In this document: piece by piece, positions 22,190-33,567 of the stretch
Numbering within the stretch: the stretch's first letter is position 1
Layout of the letters: each line of letters begins with the position of its first letter
From: Prorocentrum cordatum
Lineage: Eukaryota > Sar > Dinophyceae > Prorocentrales > Prorocentraceae
Assembly (NCBI GenBank): GCA_963575745.1
Contig: CAUYUJ010015719.1
Span: 135,001-199,000, forward strand
Direction of reading: 5' to 3'
DNA: 64,000 bases
Made by a program: the position numbers and the translations under genes
Notes under the pieces: generated by a model
What the model saw: only the letters and a program-made list of their open reading frames with translations
Told to the model about the DNA's origin: nothing
Database searches by the model: none

Positions 22190-24470
22190 TGCTGAGCTGC
22201 GATGGCCACAGGCACAGCTGAAAGAGCCACCAGAAGAGCTTCAAGGCCCGCATGGTGAGCTACGAGGGCCACAAGCAGACCTACGAAGACCACCAGCTGA
22301 TCTACGAGGACCGCGAGCTGAGCTACGAGAGCCATAAGCAGGGCTACGAGGACCACCATCTGAGCCACGAGGGCCACCAGCTGAGCTACGAGGGCCACGA
22401 GCAGAGCTACGAGAACCACCAGGTGAGCTACCGGAGCTTCGGGTGAGATACGAGGGCGACGTGCAGAGCATCGAGAGCCACCAGCAGAGCCACGAGGTTC
22501 AGTTACAAAGCTACGAGGGCAGCAACCTGAGCTTCGAAGCAGAACTGCTACAGACACCAGCAGAGCTACCAGCGCCACCAGCGGGCCTTCGAGGACCACA
22601 AGCTGAACTAAGAGGACCGTAGGCACAGCTACGAGAGCCACCAGACGAGCTACGAGGACCGCCAGCTGAGCTACGAGGGCCACGAGCAGGGCTACGAGGA
22701 TCACCAGCTGAGCCACGAGGGCCGCGGACGGAGCTACGAAGACCACAAGTAGGGCTTCGAGGACCACCAGCTGAACCGCGAGTGTCACCAGCTGGACAAC
22801 GAGGACTGCAAGCAGAGCTACGAGGACCACCAGCTGAGCTACCGGAGGCATCTGCTGTCCTACGAGGACAACAAGCAGAGCCACCCCAGCCACCAGCAGA
22901 GCTACCAGCGCTACCAGCGGACCGTCTAGGACCAAAACATGAGCTACGAGGGCCGCAGGCAGACATACTACAGTCTTCAGCGGAGCTACCAGCGCCACCT
23001 GCAGACCTTAGAGAGTACAAGCTGAGCTAGGAGGGCCAGCAGCAGCTACGAGAGTCGGCAGAAGAACTACGAGGACCGCGAGCTGACCACAAGCAGTGCT
23101 TCGATGACCACCAGCTTGACCACGAGGGCCACGAGCTGGGCTGCGAAGGCAGCAATCAGAACTACGAGGACCACCAGCTGAGCTCCTGGATGAGCTACGA
23201 GGGCAACAAGCAAAGCTGCTACAGCCACCAGCTGAGCTACCAGGGCGGCCACCACCGGACCTTCTTGCACCACAGGCTGAGCTACGAGGACCCCAGGCAC
23301 AGCCATCACAGCCACCAGCAGAGCTACCGGCGCCACCAGCAGAGCATCAAGGACCACAAGCTAAGCAACAAAGACCACAAGCCCGGCTACGAGAGCCACC
23401 CGAAGAGCTACGAGGAGCGCGAGCTGAGCTACGATGGCCACGTGCAGAGCCTCGAGAGCCACCAGCAGAGCCACGAGGGCCACAACATGAGCTTCTAGAG
23501 TAACGAGAAGAGTTGTTACAGACACCAGCAGAGCTACCACGGCCCCCCAGCAGACCTTCGAGGACCACAAGCTGAGCTACGAGGAGCACAGGCACAGCTA
23601 CGAGAGCCACCAGACGAGCTACAAGGACCACCAGCTGAGCTACGAGGGCCACGAGCAGGGCTACGAGGATCACCAGCTGAGCCACGAGGGCCGCGGACGG
23701 AGCTACGAAGACCACAAGTAGGGTTTCGAGGACCACCAGCTGAACCACGAGGGCCACCAGCTAAGCTGCGAGGATCACCAACAGGCGACGAGGACCACCA
23801 GCTGAGCTACCGGAGGCACTAGTTGTGCTACGATGCCACAAGCACAGCTACTACAGCCACCAGCAGGGCTACCAGGGCCTCCGAGGACCACAGGCGCAGC
23901 TACCACACCCACCAGCAGAGCTACCAGGGCAACCAGCGGACCGTCTAGGACCACAAGCTGCGCTCCGAGGACCACAGTCACAGCTGAGAGAGCTACTGGC
24001 AGAGCTACGATGACCGCGAGCTGAGCTACAAGGGCCAAGAGCAGGGCTACGAGGACCACCAGCTGAACTACGAAGACCACAAGCAGGGCTTCGAGGACCA
24101 CCAGCTGAGCCACGAGGGCCACCAGCTGAGTTACGAGGGCCGCAAGCAGAGCTACGAGGACCACCAACTGAGCTATCGGAGGCATCAGAAGAGCTACGAG
24201 GGCAACAATTAGAGCTACTACAGCCACCAGCCGAGCTATCAGGGCAACCAGCGGACTTTCTAGGGCCACAAACTGGGCTACGAGGAGCACAGGCACAGCT
24301 AAGAGGACCGTAGGCACAGCTGCGAGAGCCATCAGAAGAGCTGCGAGGACCGCGAGCTGAGCTACGATCGCCACTAGCAGGGCTACGAAGACCACCAGCC
24401 GAGCCACGAGGACCGCACGCTCCACGGGATGAAGACCTCGCTCCGCATGTCGTGGTGAACGGTCCACGCG
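22190..24470 (+). repeat. 21-bp minisatellite (LSYEGHQ-type), ~100 units
   Basis: Units like CTGAGCTACGAGGGCCACCAG, translating as LSYEGHQ / GYEDHQL in one frame. In-frame stops and phase changes make the array non-coding in its present state. A larger duplication of about 969 bp is superimposed: GGGCCGCGGACGGAGCTACG recurs at about 22,720 and 23,689. Confidence 0.9.
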
Positions 24471-24770
24471 AGGGCAGCCGCGTACGTCTCGTGGGGCTGA
24501 ACATATGGCCGGCACTCAGCGGCAAAGAGGGGATCCTTGCCCCCTTTCACGCACAAGCCGAACGATGGGCATACAGAGGTGGAACAACCTAGGTTCGCGT
24601 CAGGTCAGAAAACTTTGAGATACACAACACATGCTAAAACAAAAGGCTCGGCAATTCGCCGGCCCAACGGGCCAGAGGCGTGCTAAGATCTACGGTGACT
24701 GCTTTACAATCTTTCTACTTCGCGCGCGCGGGGCGGCCCCTGGGGGCCCCTGGGCGGAAAGTACCCCGGC
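24471..24770. other. Short unique stretch
   Basis: No gene or repeat recognised between the minisatellite and the next array. Confidence 0.5.
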
Positions 24771-25390
24771 AAGGTCCCGAGAGAGTCCCGGGAGGAGTCA
24801 CCAGGGCGCTCCAGCAGCGCACCAACGCGGCTCCGAGACGTCTCCGAGAGCCCCAAGAAGGGCCAAAAGGCTTCCAAGAGGCCCCCAAGATGCTACATGA
24901 GGGGTCCGAGATGCCACAAGATCGCTCCAAGACGCCCACGATGGCCCCCAGACGCCCCAAGAGGCCTCCAAGAGCACTCCCGAGAGGGCCCCAAGAGGCA
25001 AAATTCACTGCTTTTCCTTAGGTTTTGGAGAGATTTTGGCGTTTCCACCTTTTCGGCTTCACGACACCCCAAGACGGCCCAAGAGGCCCCCAAGACCGCC
25101 CCAAGAGGGCCCAAGAGGCCCCCAAGAGGGCCCCAAGACGGCCCAAGAGGGCTCCAAGACGGCCCAAGAGGCCTCCAAGACGGCCCAAGAGGGCCCCAAG
25201 AACGCCCCAAGAGGGACCCCAGGGGGGGAACACGAAACAATATTTCGAGCCCTCGGCCCTCAGAAGTCCCCAGGAGGCCCCAAGAGGCCCCTAAGAGGCC
25301 CCAAGAGGCCCCCAACAGGCCCTCAGGAGGCCCCCAAGAGGCCCCCAAGCGGCCCCAGGAGGCCACCCAAATGCCCCCCCGAGCACGCAA
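24771..25390. repeat. CCCAAGA-type array, locus 2
   Basis: Same 18-21 bp unit as locus 1 with an AT-richer linker at about 25,005-25,070 ending in CGGCTTCACGACACCCC. Confidence 0.85.
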
Positions 25391-25479
25391 GCAAGTGCCA
25401 GCGACGCTACACTAAGGGCCGGCGGAATGAGCGAAGCGATTCAATAAGTAGATGCGGCCCAAACTCTCGGGTATTACAA

Positions 25480-25680
25480 CATGCTGCCAAACGCGATTAC
25501 GTGTTCGAGCAGCTGTACGACGTCGCCTCCGCGGAGGACCAGCCCTGGGGCTACCAAATTCTTCCTCGAGGTGTTTCAGTACGAAGCTTTGTTCGATGCG
25601 CTGTTCGTCCAGACGGCGTAAAGAACGACATGTTCATGATCTATAACGGCGGGACCAGCCTGCCTGAAGCCAGAGAAGAC
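25480..25680 (+). pseudogene. Possible decayed coding segment in split frames
   Basis: Protein-like text occurs in two phases: DYVFEQLYDVASAEDQPWG from 25,495, then TKFFLEVFQYEALFDALF in the +1 phase from 25,556 to a stop at 25,619, then KNDMFMIYNGGTSLPEA back in the first phase from 25,621. Two compensating frameshifts in a former gene would explain this. The family is not recognised. The first phase is open throughout, so an intact but unusual exon is also possible. Confidence 0.3.
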
Positions 25681-25682
25681 CA

Positions 25683-25795
25683 CGCAGAGGAAGAGGAGGA
25701 GGAGGCGGAAGAGGATGAGGATGAGGATGAGGATGAGGAGGAGGAGGAGGAGGAGGAGGAGGAGGAGGAGGAGGAGGAGGAGGAAGGAGGATCAC
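25683..25795. repeat. (GAG)n/(GATGAG)n microsatellite
   Basis: GATGAG units, then GAG units, ending at about 25,790. Confidence 0.97.
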
Positions 25796-26057
25796 TTTCG
25801 CTCTACGTGCAAGATGAGCCGTCTCCAGCGCTACGTGATGAGCTGGGCCGAGGGTAACTCCCTTCTTCCTCCGATGATTCCGACCTCCCCCCCTCCCAAC
25901 GCCGCAGTACCAGACAGACTCGCACAGCGCGCCCTGAGCTGCTGAGGCCCGCTTGGCCCTCGATATTGCCACCTTCGACCGACTCGATGCTTCTAGGCCC
26001 GATCGATTCGATGGCCACCGTCGCACGCCGCGCGACGGCAGGGCCACTTCCCCCCCC

Positions 26058-26425
26058 CCCCCCACACACACACACACAAACACACACAACACAAACACAC
26101 ACACAAAAACACACACAAAAACACAAAAACACACAAACACACAAACACACAAACACACAAACACACAAACACACAAACACACACAAACACACAAAACACA
26201 AACACACAAACACACAAACACACAAACACACAAACACAAACACACAACACACAACAAACACACACAAACACACAAACACACAAACACACACACACAACAC
26301 ACACACAACACACAAACACACAAACACACACACACACACACAAACACACAAACACACAAAACACACAAACACACAAACACACAAACACAAACACACAAAC
26401 ACACAAACACACACACACACACCCT
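26058..26425. repeat. (AAACACAC)n microsatellite
   Basis: About 370 bp of octamer AAACACAC with CACAC and AACAC variants. Confidence 0.97.
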
Positions 26426-26782
26426 TCGTGTGCGTCAGTGTGTCGGTGTTCGGCACCTCCCCTCTCCCTCCCCCCCCCCTTGACGCCGTCGGCCCCCGGC
26501 GCGGGCCCGACGCCGCCGCGCCCGGCTGGCGACCGCGCGCGGCCGCCCCGCGAGGGGCGCGGCGGGAGGGACCGCCGTGGAGCGCTGCAAAAGAGAGAGA
26601 GAGAGAGGGTCGAATCATAACAGAAACAACATGAACATAAACGGCAGGTCCGCGCAACTTTCTTCTCGGATCGGCGCCGGGCCCCCCTCCCCCCTCCCGG
26701 GCGCACGGAGCGCGCAAGCAACACCGCGCCTGAGGCGCCCCCCCCCCCACGGGCAGACCTCCGAAAAAGTACATGTTCGTGT

Positions 26783-27075
26783 AGACGTCACTACTGCTTC
26801 TTCTTCTTATTACGCTTCCTCTTCTTCTTCAAGAAGAGAAACGGAAAGGGATAATTGCCAGGATTTCCGCAATCACGTAGTAGGATCCTGCGCCCACCTC
26901 CACTGAACTCCATGACCGCCAGTCCTGAGGGTCTTTTTCTTCTTCTTCTTCTTCTTTTTCTTCTTCTTTTAGAGGAGAGGCTGCAAGGGAGGATTGCCAG
27001 GATCTCTGCCATCACGTAATGGGCTCCCTGCGCACACCTCCACTGAACTCCAGGACCGCCAGTCCTGAGGGAAAC
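26783..27075. repeat. ~150-bp tandem duplication with CTT tracts
   Basis: Each copy opens with a TTC/CTT tract and carries ATTGCCAGGAT, ATCACGTA, CACCTCCACTGAACTCCA and GACCGCCAGTCCTGAGGG (copies near 26,783-26,934 and 26,935-27,071). Confidence 0.85.
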
Positions 27076-27119
27076 GGGACCTAGAAGGTCGGAAATTTAC
27101 TTGCTCAACGTGTCGTCGG

Positions 27120-27545
27120 GGCGGCCCCGTGGAGCCCTGGCGACACGCTATCTATGCCATGCGAGCGGACACAGCGTATCGCTCCGCTCCGTGGGGCGGG
27201 AGGCTGTGGGAAATAGCTCGTGACCTTGACGCCTGGGGCTGGGAAACGGATCGCGCGACACGCTATGCCATGCGAGCGGATAGCGTGTCGCTCCGCTCCG
27301 TGGGGCGGGAGGCTGGGAAACTTGCCGTCGCTCGGACGTCCATTTCCCGTGCATTTTTCCGTAACGCGCGTGTTTTTTTCTTGCTCGATGGTCCAGGATG
27401 GTCCTCGATGGTTCTCGCCAGGAAAAATGCACACGTCCGAGCGGTGCCAAGGGAAAAGCTCGTGGCGCCGACGCCTGGGGCTGGGAAGCGGATCGCGCGA
27501 AGCGCGTGCCGCGCCGAAGCGTGCTGGGCCCGGACCGGCGGAAGA
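27120..27545. repeat. Tandem repeats of the GCGACACGCTAT family
   Basis: CGACACGCTAT at 27,132 and 27,256, with GCTCCGCTCCGTGGGGCGGG between, gives a period of about 124 bp. The same modules form the element at 28,333 and the repeats at 44,040-44,240. Confidence 0.75.
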
Positions 27546-28280
27546 AGACACGGGGTATACGCCACCGTGGCGGACCGCTCCTTGGTCCCCGCGAGGCCTT
27601 CCCCACGACAGGCTCCTCGGCCCGAGGTCGCTTGCCGACGGCCCTGGGGCCCCTGGTGAGGAGGGAGCCCGAAACCGGTGAGCACGACCTCCAGGCAGGA
27701 CCCGTTCCGCCCGGGACCCCCCTGTCCTGCCTGGCGACGGGGGGGGGCGAGCCCCCCGCCCCCCCCGCCCGCATCCGACAGGGTGCTTGCGCAGCGCGCG
27801 GCCAGAGGGTCCCGACCCCCATCCCCAGGTGCAACCTCTCGCCCCGATGCACTTCTGATCGTCTCGGGGCCCGATCACGCACGAGTCTCAGAGGACAGAA
27901 CCGAGGACCAACAGCTCGGTTTGAACAAGGATCAGATCTGAACAGGGGCCGACCGTCCCGGCATTCCTGGAGGCGTACCACGGCGTGCTTTTGCAACAGA
28001 AGAACGTCCTAAGAACAAGACGGTCTCAGCCAGACGTGTTTTAAGAACGCGTCGTGCAAAGCACGAGAAGTTCTTAGAACATCCTTCGGTGGGCCTATAA
28101 GCGAGCCAGGACGCTTCGCCACTGCTTGAGACACCTCGGACCCAACATCAATCACACCGCGGAGCCCTCGGCCGCGCGCGCGCGTCTTTTTCTGGAGCTC
28201 GGGCCCGCCTCCGAGGGACCCGCGCGCTCGGCGCGACTCGGCAGGTGGGCCCCGATGCCGCCGCGCGGCTGGGAGGGGCT
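27546..28280. other. Intervening DNA, no recognised gene
   Basis: GC-rich, with weak frames on both strands; nothing recognised. Confidence 0.5.
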
Positions 28281-28332
28281 CGGTGTATACGTCGCGTCAC
28301 TTGGCCAACCAAGAGGCTAGGTGCATACGACT

Positions 28333-28537
28333 GGGAACTTTTGGATAGCGTGTCGGCCCGGCGGCCCCTGCGACACGCTCTGTCCTGTGAGTGGACAGCG
28401 TATCGCTGCGCTTCGCGAGGTGGGAGGCAAGGACAACATGGGCACGCGGACGCTTGGGGGCCGCGAAGTGGATAGCGTGTCGCGCCGAAGCGCGGTGGAC
28501 CAGGACTGGTGGAGCGGCACGCTACCCAAAAATTCCC
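28333..28537 (+). mobile_element. ~205-bp inverted-repeat element
   Basis: Left end GGGAACTTTTGGATAGCGTG; the right end reads GGGAATTTTTGGGTAGCGTG as reverse complement, 18 of 20 matches. The interior repeats GATAGCGTGTCGC in both orientations. No clear target-site duplication. A direct repeat (CTTGGCC..CCAAGA.GCT.GGTG) flanks it at 28,300 and 28,558, so it may sit inside a tandem duplication. Confidence 0.6.
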
Positions 28538-28980
28538 GACAGTAGACACCACGTCGCTTGGCCGGCCAAGAAGCTCGGTGTATGTACGCCCCAGCTGCCC
28601 AGCCTGTCGGACACTGGTGAAGGGCAACGATATGGGGGGGACTGGCTCAGGGAGGGGATAATCGACCCCCTCGTAGCGAATCCGCACGTTCCTTGGCGGG
28701 GTGGGGCTATCAGACCCCTATCGGCGATCAATTGGCGATTCGGGGTCGATGCGTTCCCCCCTGACCCTATCCCCTCCTATCGTTGCCCCTGAAATGGGGC
28801 GCGTATACACCGAAGTCCTTGGCCTGGCTAAACGGCGTGGTCAGAGTAAAGGGGCGGAACGGACATTCATTGCTCCTTGGTGCGTGGCTGAAATGCGATT
28901 CCGCTGCGCCGATTCTCGGTGTTGTTGCGCTGCGCTGCTTTGCTGAACGTTCTCAAAGAATAGGGTTGAACACCCCACAT
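28538..28980. other. Intervening DNA, no recognised gene
   Basis: Contains an inverted piece of the flanking repeat at about 28,800 (GTATACACCGAAGTCCTTGG). No gene seen. Confidence 0.45.
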
Positions 28981-28984
28981 CCGC

Positions 28985-29440
28985 ACCGGCGCCCTCGCCT
29001 CGGCGCCGGCTGGACTCCCTCTCAAAATGAAGCTCGCGCTCAAATGTTTCGGGGGGGCTTCGACGCCGAAACGGGCCGCCCACGAACAAGCTTCCCACTC
29101 GATGCCTCCTCCTTTCCTGCTCGGGACTGGAGCTCTTGCTCGCTGCCGAAAGCCGGCTTTCCATCAAAACCGGCGCTCCTGCTCGATACATCCTTGCTTT
29201 TTGCTCCGGACTGGCGCCGCAAGCGGCCCCCATTGCAAACACCGAAACTCGTGTTCAGTACCTCTTCCACTTTCATTTCAAACTCCCAAGAGGCCCTGGG
29301 GCTTCACTAGTCCCTGATTATCACCAGCAATACTACGGTTGGACACCTTACATCTGTCCTGGCGCTCTCGCCTAGGCGCCGGCTGCAGTTCCTTCGAAAA
29401 TCAGGTCCACGCTCAGGATCACTCGTTTCGGGTTTCCGCC
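28985..29440. repeat. GGCGCTCTCGCC family, diverged copies
   Basis: CACCGGCGCCCTCGCCTCGG at about 28,985 and CCTGGCGCTCTCGCCTAGG at about 29,358 are each followed by GCCGGCTG.A.T and TCGAAA. Related to the 6.5-kb repeats. Confidence 0.55.
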
Positions 29441-29477
29441 GAAACGGGCAACCAACAACAGCAACAACAACAACAAC

Positions 29478-29600
29478 AACACTAACACTAACACTAACAC
29501 TAACACTAACACTAACACTAACACTAACACTAACACTAACACTAACATTAACATTAACACTGACACTAACACCATCACCAACAACAACAAAACGGCAACC
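29478..29600. repeat. (CACTAA)n hexamer and ACAACA repeats
   Basis: About 11 perfect CACTAA units (TTAGTG on the other strand), flanked by CAACAA runs. Confidence 0.97.
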
Positions 29601-29949
29601 AACAGCAACAACAATCACAGTCTTGGGACTGATCGCTCCATTCAACACGTATACTCGAAACACTCGGTGCCCACCCTCTTCATCTTCGATCGTACCCATT
29701 TGGGGGTATGTTCTTACTTGCCACGCGCGTGCAGTGCAGCCCCTAAACAAAGGAAAACGAGGACGGATGGATGGGGGAGGGAAAAAGATGGAGCGGGAGA
29801 GAAATTAACGGGAGGTGGGCGAGCAGCTAGCAGAAAACGCAGGGCAGAACCAGACGGGCAGATCGGGCGAGCAGACCCTCACGGGCGGATCGGGACGGCG
29901 GGCCCAGGCGGCCAGATCGAGCAGGCGGGTTGCTGAAGCGTGGGTCCTG

Positions 29950-30175
29950 CATGAATCGCGAGGAAGTCTCGAGCGATTGCGCCATTCCCAAATAAAACGC
30001 GGAAAAGGCCATAGCGAGAGCATGATTCTCGATTGTTGAGGACGCGGCATCTAAAAAAATAGCGAGGAAGTCCCACGCGAGAGCGCGATTCCTGCATACA
30101 TTGTGAGGAAGTCCCGCGCGAAAGCGCGATTTTGGACTAACTTGTAAGAAATATGCGGCGAGAGCCGTTGTTGCT
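29950..30175. repeat. Short hairpin repeats GAGGAAGTCYC...GCGCGAT
   Basis: GCGAGGAAGTCTCGAGCG, GCGAGGAAGTCCCACGCG and TGAGGAAGTCCCGCGCG occur at about 29,958, 30,062 and 30,107. The last can fold as CGCGC-GAAA-GCGCG. Confidence 0.65.
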
Positions 30176-30790
30176 GTAGTTCAGGGTGCGAGCCCCGATG
30201 GAGGGCGCTTCAAATGAAAAAACACTATGTACTCCAGTGGGGGGATGAACATAAATAATCCTTCAAGGAAAAAATCGTCAACGACAACCGCCACTTCTGC
30301 AACGTTCCTGATCGATAAGTCTCTTCTATTCCACTTGGGATCAGGGCTCTTGCTCGCCTCCGAAGAGCAGCCTCTCCAACAACCCCGGCGCTCCCGCTCG
30401 ATGCCTCCCTGCCTCTGAGTCGGGACTGGCGCTCCCGCCTCGGCGTCGCAGACGGCCTTCCCGCTCGATACAGTCGGGCTGCTGAAAGAAGGAGCGATAA
30501 ACAAGGAGCGAAGCCCCTTTTTGGCCCCACAAGCGCCTGCGTGCACGAGGAAGGCAAGAGGAAAAGCCATAGAAGGACCTAAGGAATATCGAGCCCCTTT
30601 CCACCCAAACTGTTCCTTATTTCAGCGACTTGGCTGTACGTCCTCCGCTTTTATACTTGAATCCCAAAAGGAGGCCCTGAGGCGCACGCTCAAAAGGCGT
30701 TTCCGGGGCTCCCGAGGGAATCCGCGGCTGTCCCCCGATGGGGGGCGCCCCAGTGCTCGCGCATCGGCGCGGGGGAGCCCGCGGAGGCGA
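30176..30790. other. Intervening DNA, no recognised gene
   Basis: Includes another CGGGACTGGCGCTCCCGCC piece at about 30,422. No gene seen. Confidence 0.5.
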
Positions 30791-30791
30791 C

Positions 30792-30792
<1 letters not shown>

Positions 30793-30870
<78 letters not shown>

Positions 30871-31124
30871 ACGTCGGCGTCATCGTCGTCGACGTCGACG
30901 TGGACGTCGTCGCCGTCCTGGTCGTCGTCGTCTCCGTCCTCCTCCTCCTCTTCTTCCTCGCCTCCTCCATTTCACCCTCCTCCTCCTCCTCCTCCTCCTC
31001 CTCATCCTCCTCCCCCTCCTTTTCCTCCTCCTCCCCCCTGTCTTCCCTCCTCCTCCTCCTCCTCCTTCTCCTCCTCCTCCTCCTCCTCCTCCCCTCCTCC
31101 TCCCTCGTCGTCCTCGTCCTCGTA

Positions 31125-31217
<93 letters not shown>

Positions 31218-31360
31218 TTCGTCGTCGTCGTCAACGTCGTCGTCGCCGTCGTCGTTGCGTGTCCTCGTCATCGTCATCGTCGTCCTTCTCCTCCTCCTCC
31301 TGCCCCCTTGTCTTCCGTCCTCATTCCTCCTCCTCCTCCTCCTCCTCCTCCTCCTCCCTC
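30793..31360. repeat. (GTC)n - (CCT)n - (GTC)n - (CCT)n microsatellite block
   Basis: GTC tracts at 30,793-30,870 and 31,120-31,250 alternate with CCT tracts at 30,945-31,110 and 31,320-31,360. Confidence 0.97.
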
Positions 31361-31950
31361 CATTTCTTCCTCCTTGCCCCGAGGCCCAGAAGCTCCTGCG
31401 ATCCAGGCCTTTTTCCCCAAAAACCTGAGGCCTCCTTGACGAGCCCCCGAAGCTTCCCAGTTCAGCTTCGAAGCCTCTCCCAGGAGCCTTCAGGTTTCCC
31501 ACACGGGCTCGGAAACTTCCTGAGAGGCTCGGGGGGCTCTCCACGAAGCAGGCTCTCCAAGGGGCCCTGGGGGCTCTCCCAAAGCTTGTGGGGCCTCTCC
31601 CAACGGTTTTAGGCCACCTGGGCATGGTGACATCCGGGCTCGGAAGAGGCGTTGTCAAGACCGCATCGGGCGGGAGTATCGGGCCTGCCTGCGTAAGAAC
31701 ATCCCACATGAGGGGGATTTCATGATGGATGCGTGCTGCGTGCAAAATCAGAATGCCTTCGGGTAAAGAGACTGTTGAATTCTCATGTCTACACAAAAAT
31801 TATTGTTGATCCCCCCCCTCTGGTGCACCTTGTGCTTTTTCAACTGAAAGGCTCCTCCTCGGACTCGCTCCTCTCGGGAACTCTTTATCCGCAGCTGCGG
31901 GTTGCTACCCGGCGACGCGCACAAGGGGGTATGTGGGGAGGGGGTAAGGC
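31361..31950. other. Intervening DNA, no recognised gene
   Basis: Degenerate GGGGCTCTCC..AAGC repeats around 31,440-31,610; no gene seen. Confidence 0.5.
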
Positions 31951-31951
31951 G

Positions 31952-32009
31952 GCTTCTCGGAAGGCGCCGGCCCTACGTCTGTAGACAAGGCCCGCACCTT
32001 CCAAGAAGC
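31952..32009. repeat. Foldback palindrome, copy 2
   Basis: GCTTCTCGGAAGGCGCCGGC and, inverted, GCTTCTTGGAAGGTGCGGGC, around a loop with TCTGTAGACA. Homologous to 3360-3417, including the sequence leading into the stem (GGGGGTATGTGGGGAGGGGG against GGGGGCATGGGGAGAGGGG). Confidence 0.75.
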
Positions 32010-32292
32010 AGGGGTGTGCTTCGAAGACGACTTGCCCCTCCTGCGCGTGGCTGAGCAACTGCGGGGTGCTGCGTGTACGTCGAGCCCCACCGTCATGATT
32101 TTTCCATTGCGTCGACCCCCAAGGGCCTCGACCGATTTCCCGGGACCGGCGTCTCATCCCGAGTCGTTTCTGGACGGTCCACAGGTCCGGTCAGAGCCCC
32201 TGGAGGCCGAAAACTGGGAAAAACCTCCCGTCGTGACTGTTTCGTAACCCGAGGGGGGTCTGGGGTTGCGGGGTGCTGCGCTAGAGGCCTCG

Positions 32293-32470
32293 TAGATGGA
32301 GTCCGAGTAGATGGGGTCGGAGGATCGCGCCGAACCGGCGATGCATCGGCGACGTCGGCGATGTATCGGCGACGCCGGCGTGGAGAAAATCGGGCTCCAC
32401 ATCGGGCCGCATCGCCGATGAATCGCCGATGCGGCGCGAGCGGCGGACCCCATCTGCTCTGACCCCATCT
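32293..32470. mobile_element. ~178-bp foldback element with long inverted repeats
   Basis: The left arm starts AGATGGAGTCCGAGTAGATG; the right arm as reverse complement starts AGATGGGGTCAGAGCAGATG. Pairing continues inward through CGCGCCG and GGCGATG.ATCGGCGA, so arms of about 70 bp pair at roughly 80% around an AAAATCGGGC centre. Confidence 0.7.
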
Positions 32471-32589
32471 GGGAGGCCTAGGTTCGTATATGGACAGGCG
32501 CGTTGCACGAATCGTCGCAAATCAGCGACTCGCAAACTGCCTGGACCCGCCGCGGGGGAATTACGACATAGGACATTGGAGGAAGACCT

Positions 32590-33415
32590 GTTTTTTTGTC
32601 GGACGTCTGCGAGCAGGCACCTTGCGAGAAGTGGAGCGCGCTCGGCGATGGTATAACCACCGAGCCCCGCCGCGTGGCTGGTGGGGAAACTGACATGTTT
32701 TTTCGGACGTCTGCGAGTAGGCACCTTGCGAGAAGTGGAACGCGCTCGGCGATACAGTCGGGACGTTGACCTAAGGAACCCTAGATAAGGAACGAGGCCC
32801 ATTCTTTCCTTTAGCTTAACATCGATCTCCGATCGACAACCGAAGGTAAACCTGAGGCAAACGGTAAAACAACTAAGGAACACGGAGCCCCTCCAAAACG
32901 AAAAGGTTTCCTTCTTCAGCGCCCCGACTGTAGCATATATAACCACCGAGCCCCGCCGCGTGGCTGGTGGGGAAAATGACATGTTTTTTTTTCGGACGTT
33001 TGCGAGTACAGTCGGCCCGGATTAGTAGGTCGACCCTTCCAGCTCTAGGGTACCCTTGTGTCCTGTGCCTCGCGACACGTGCCTTCTTACACTCCCATGG
33101 CGATGTGGCCTTTGGAAGGGTCTTGTGTCCTCTCACCTGTCCTGTCCAATCAAGGCCGACTGTAGTAGGGGGCAGACGAACCTACCTCGCTTTTGACCAC
33201 CCTCGCTTCCAAGAGCTACCAAGCGACGCCAAACTACGGCCGCACCGGTCAGGCCGCACTGGCGGGGAGGCGCGTGGCATGACTCGGTGTTGCCTGGAAG
33301 CGAAAGCGGGGCAGGTCACTCACGCTCTGAGGTAGGCACCTCGCGAGAAGTGGAGCGCGCTCGGCGACGGTATAAACCACCGAGCCCCGCCGCGTGGCTG
33401 GTGGGGAAAATGACG
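32590..33415 (+). repeat. ~100-bp hairpin-bearing repeat, 4 copies
   Basis: Module: TTTTTTCGGACGTCTGCGAG, GGCACCTTGCGAGAAGTGGA, GCGCGCTCGGCGA.GGTATAA, CCACCGAGCCCCGCCGCGTG, GCTGGTGGGGAAAATGACATG. Full or partial copies at 32,590, 32,700, 32,940 and 33,333. CCACCGAGCC and GGCTGGTGG form a stable hairpin. A remote copy at about 34,350 (CCACCGATGCCC...GGGCTGGTGG) keeps the pairing. Confidence 0.8.
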
Positions 33416-33567
33416 GGCGGGGCGGCCGGGCGGCGGCCTCTCGGAGAGGCGGGCGGCCCTCGGGGGACTCTCCGCCCCCGCGCGTCCGGGCCGCGCCCCG
33501 CCCCCGGGGGCGGCGCGCGCCGCGCGCCCCCCCTACTTTTGCAGCAGCTCCCTCTTGATGAAGGCCT

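Noticed and set aside
22156-22998. 280-codon minus-strand frame of Val/Ala/Leu repeats resembling a membrane protein
   Set aside because: It is the complement of the 21-bp minisatellite; hydrophobicity arises from reading GTAGCTCAGCTGGTGG-type repeats.
29478-29545. (CACTAA)n as telomeric DNA
   Set aside because: The unit is TTAGTG, not the TTTAGGG expected in dinoflagellates, and it is short and internal.
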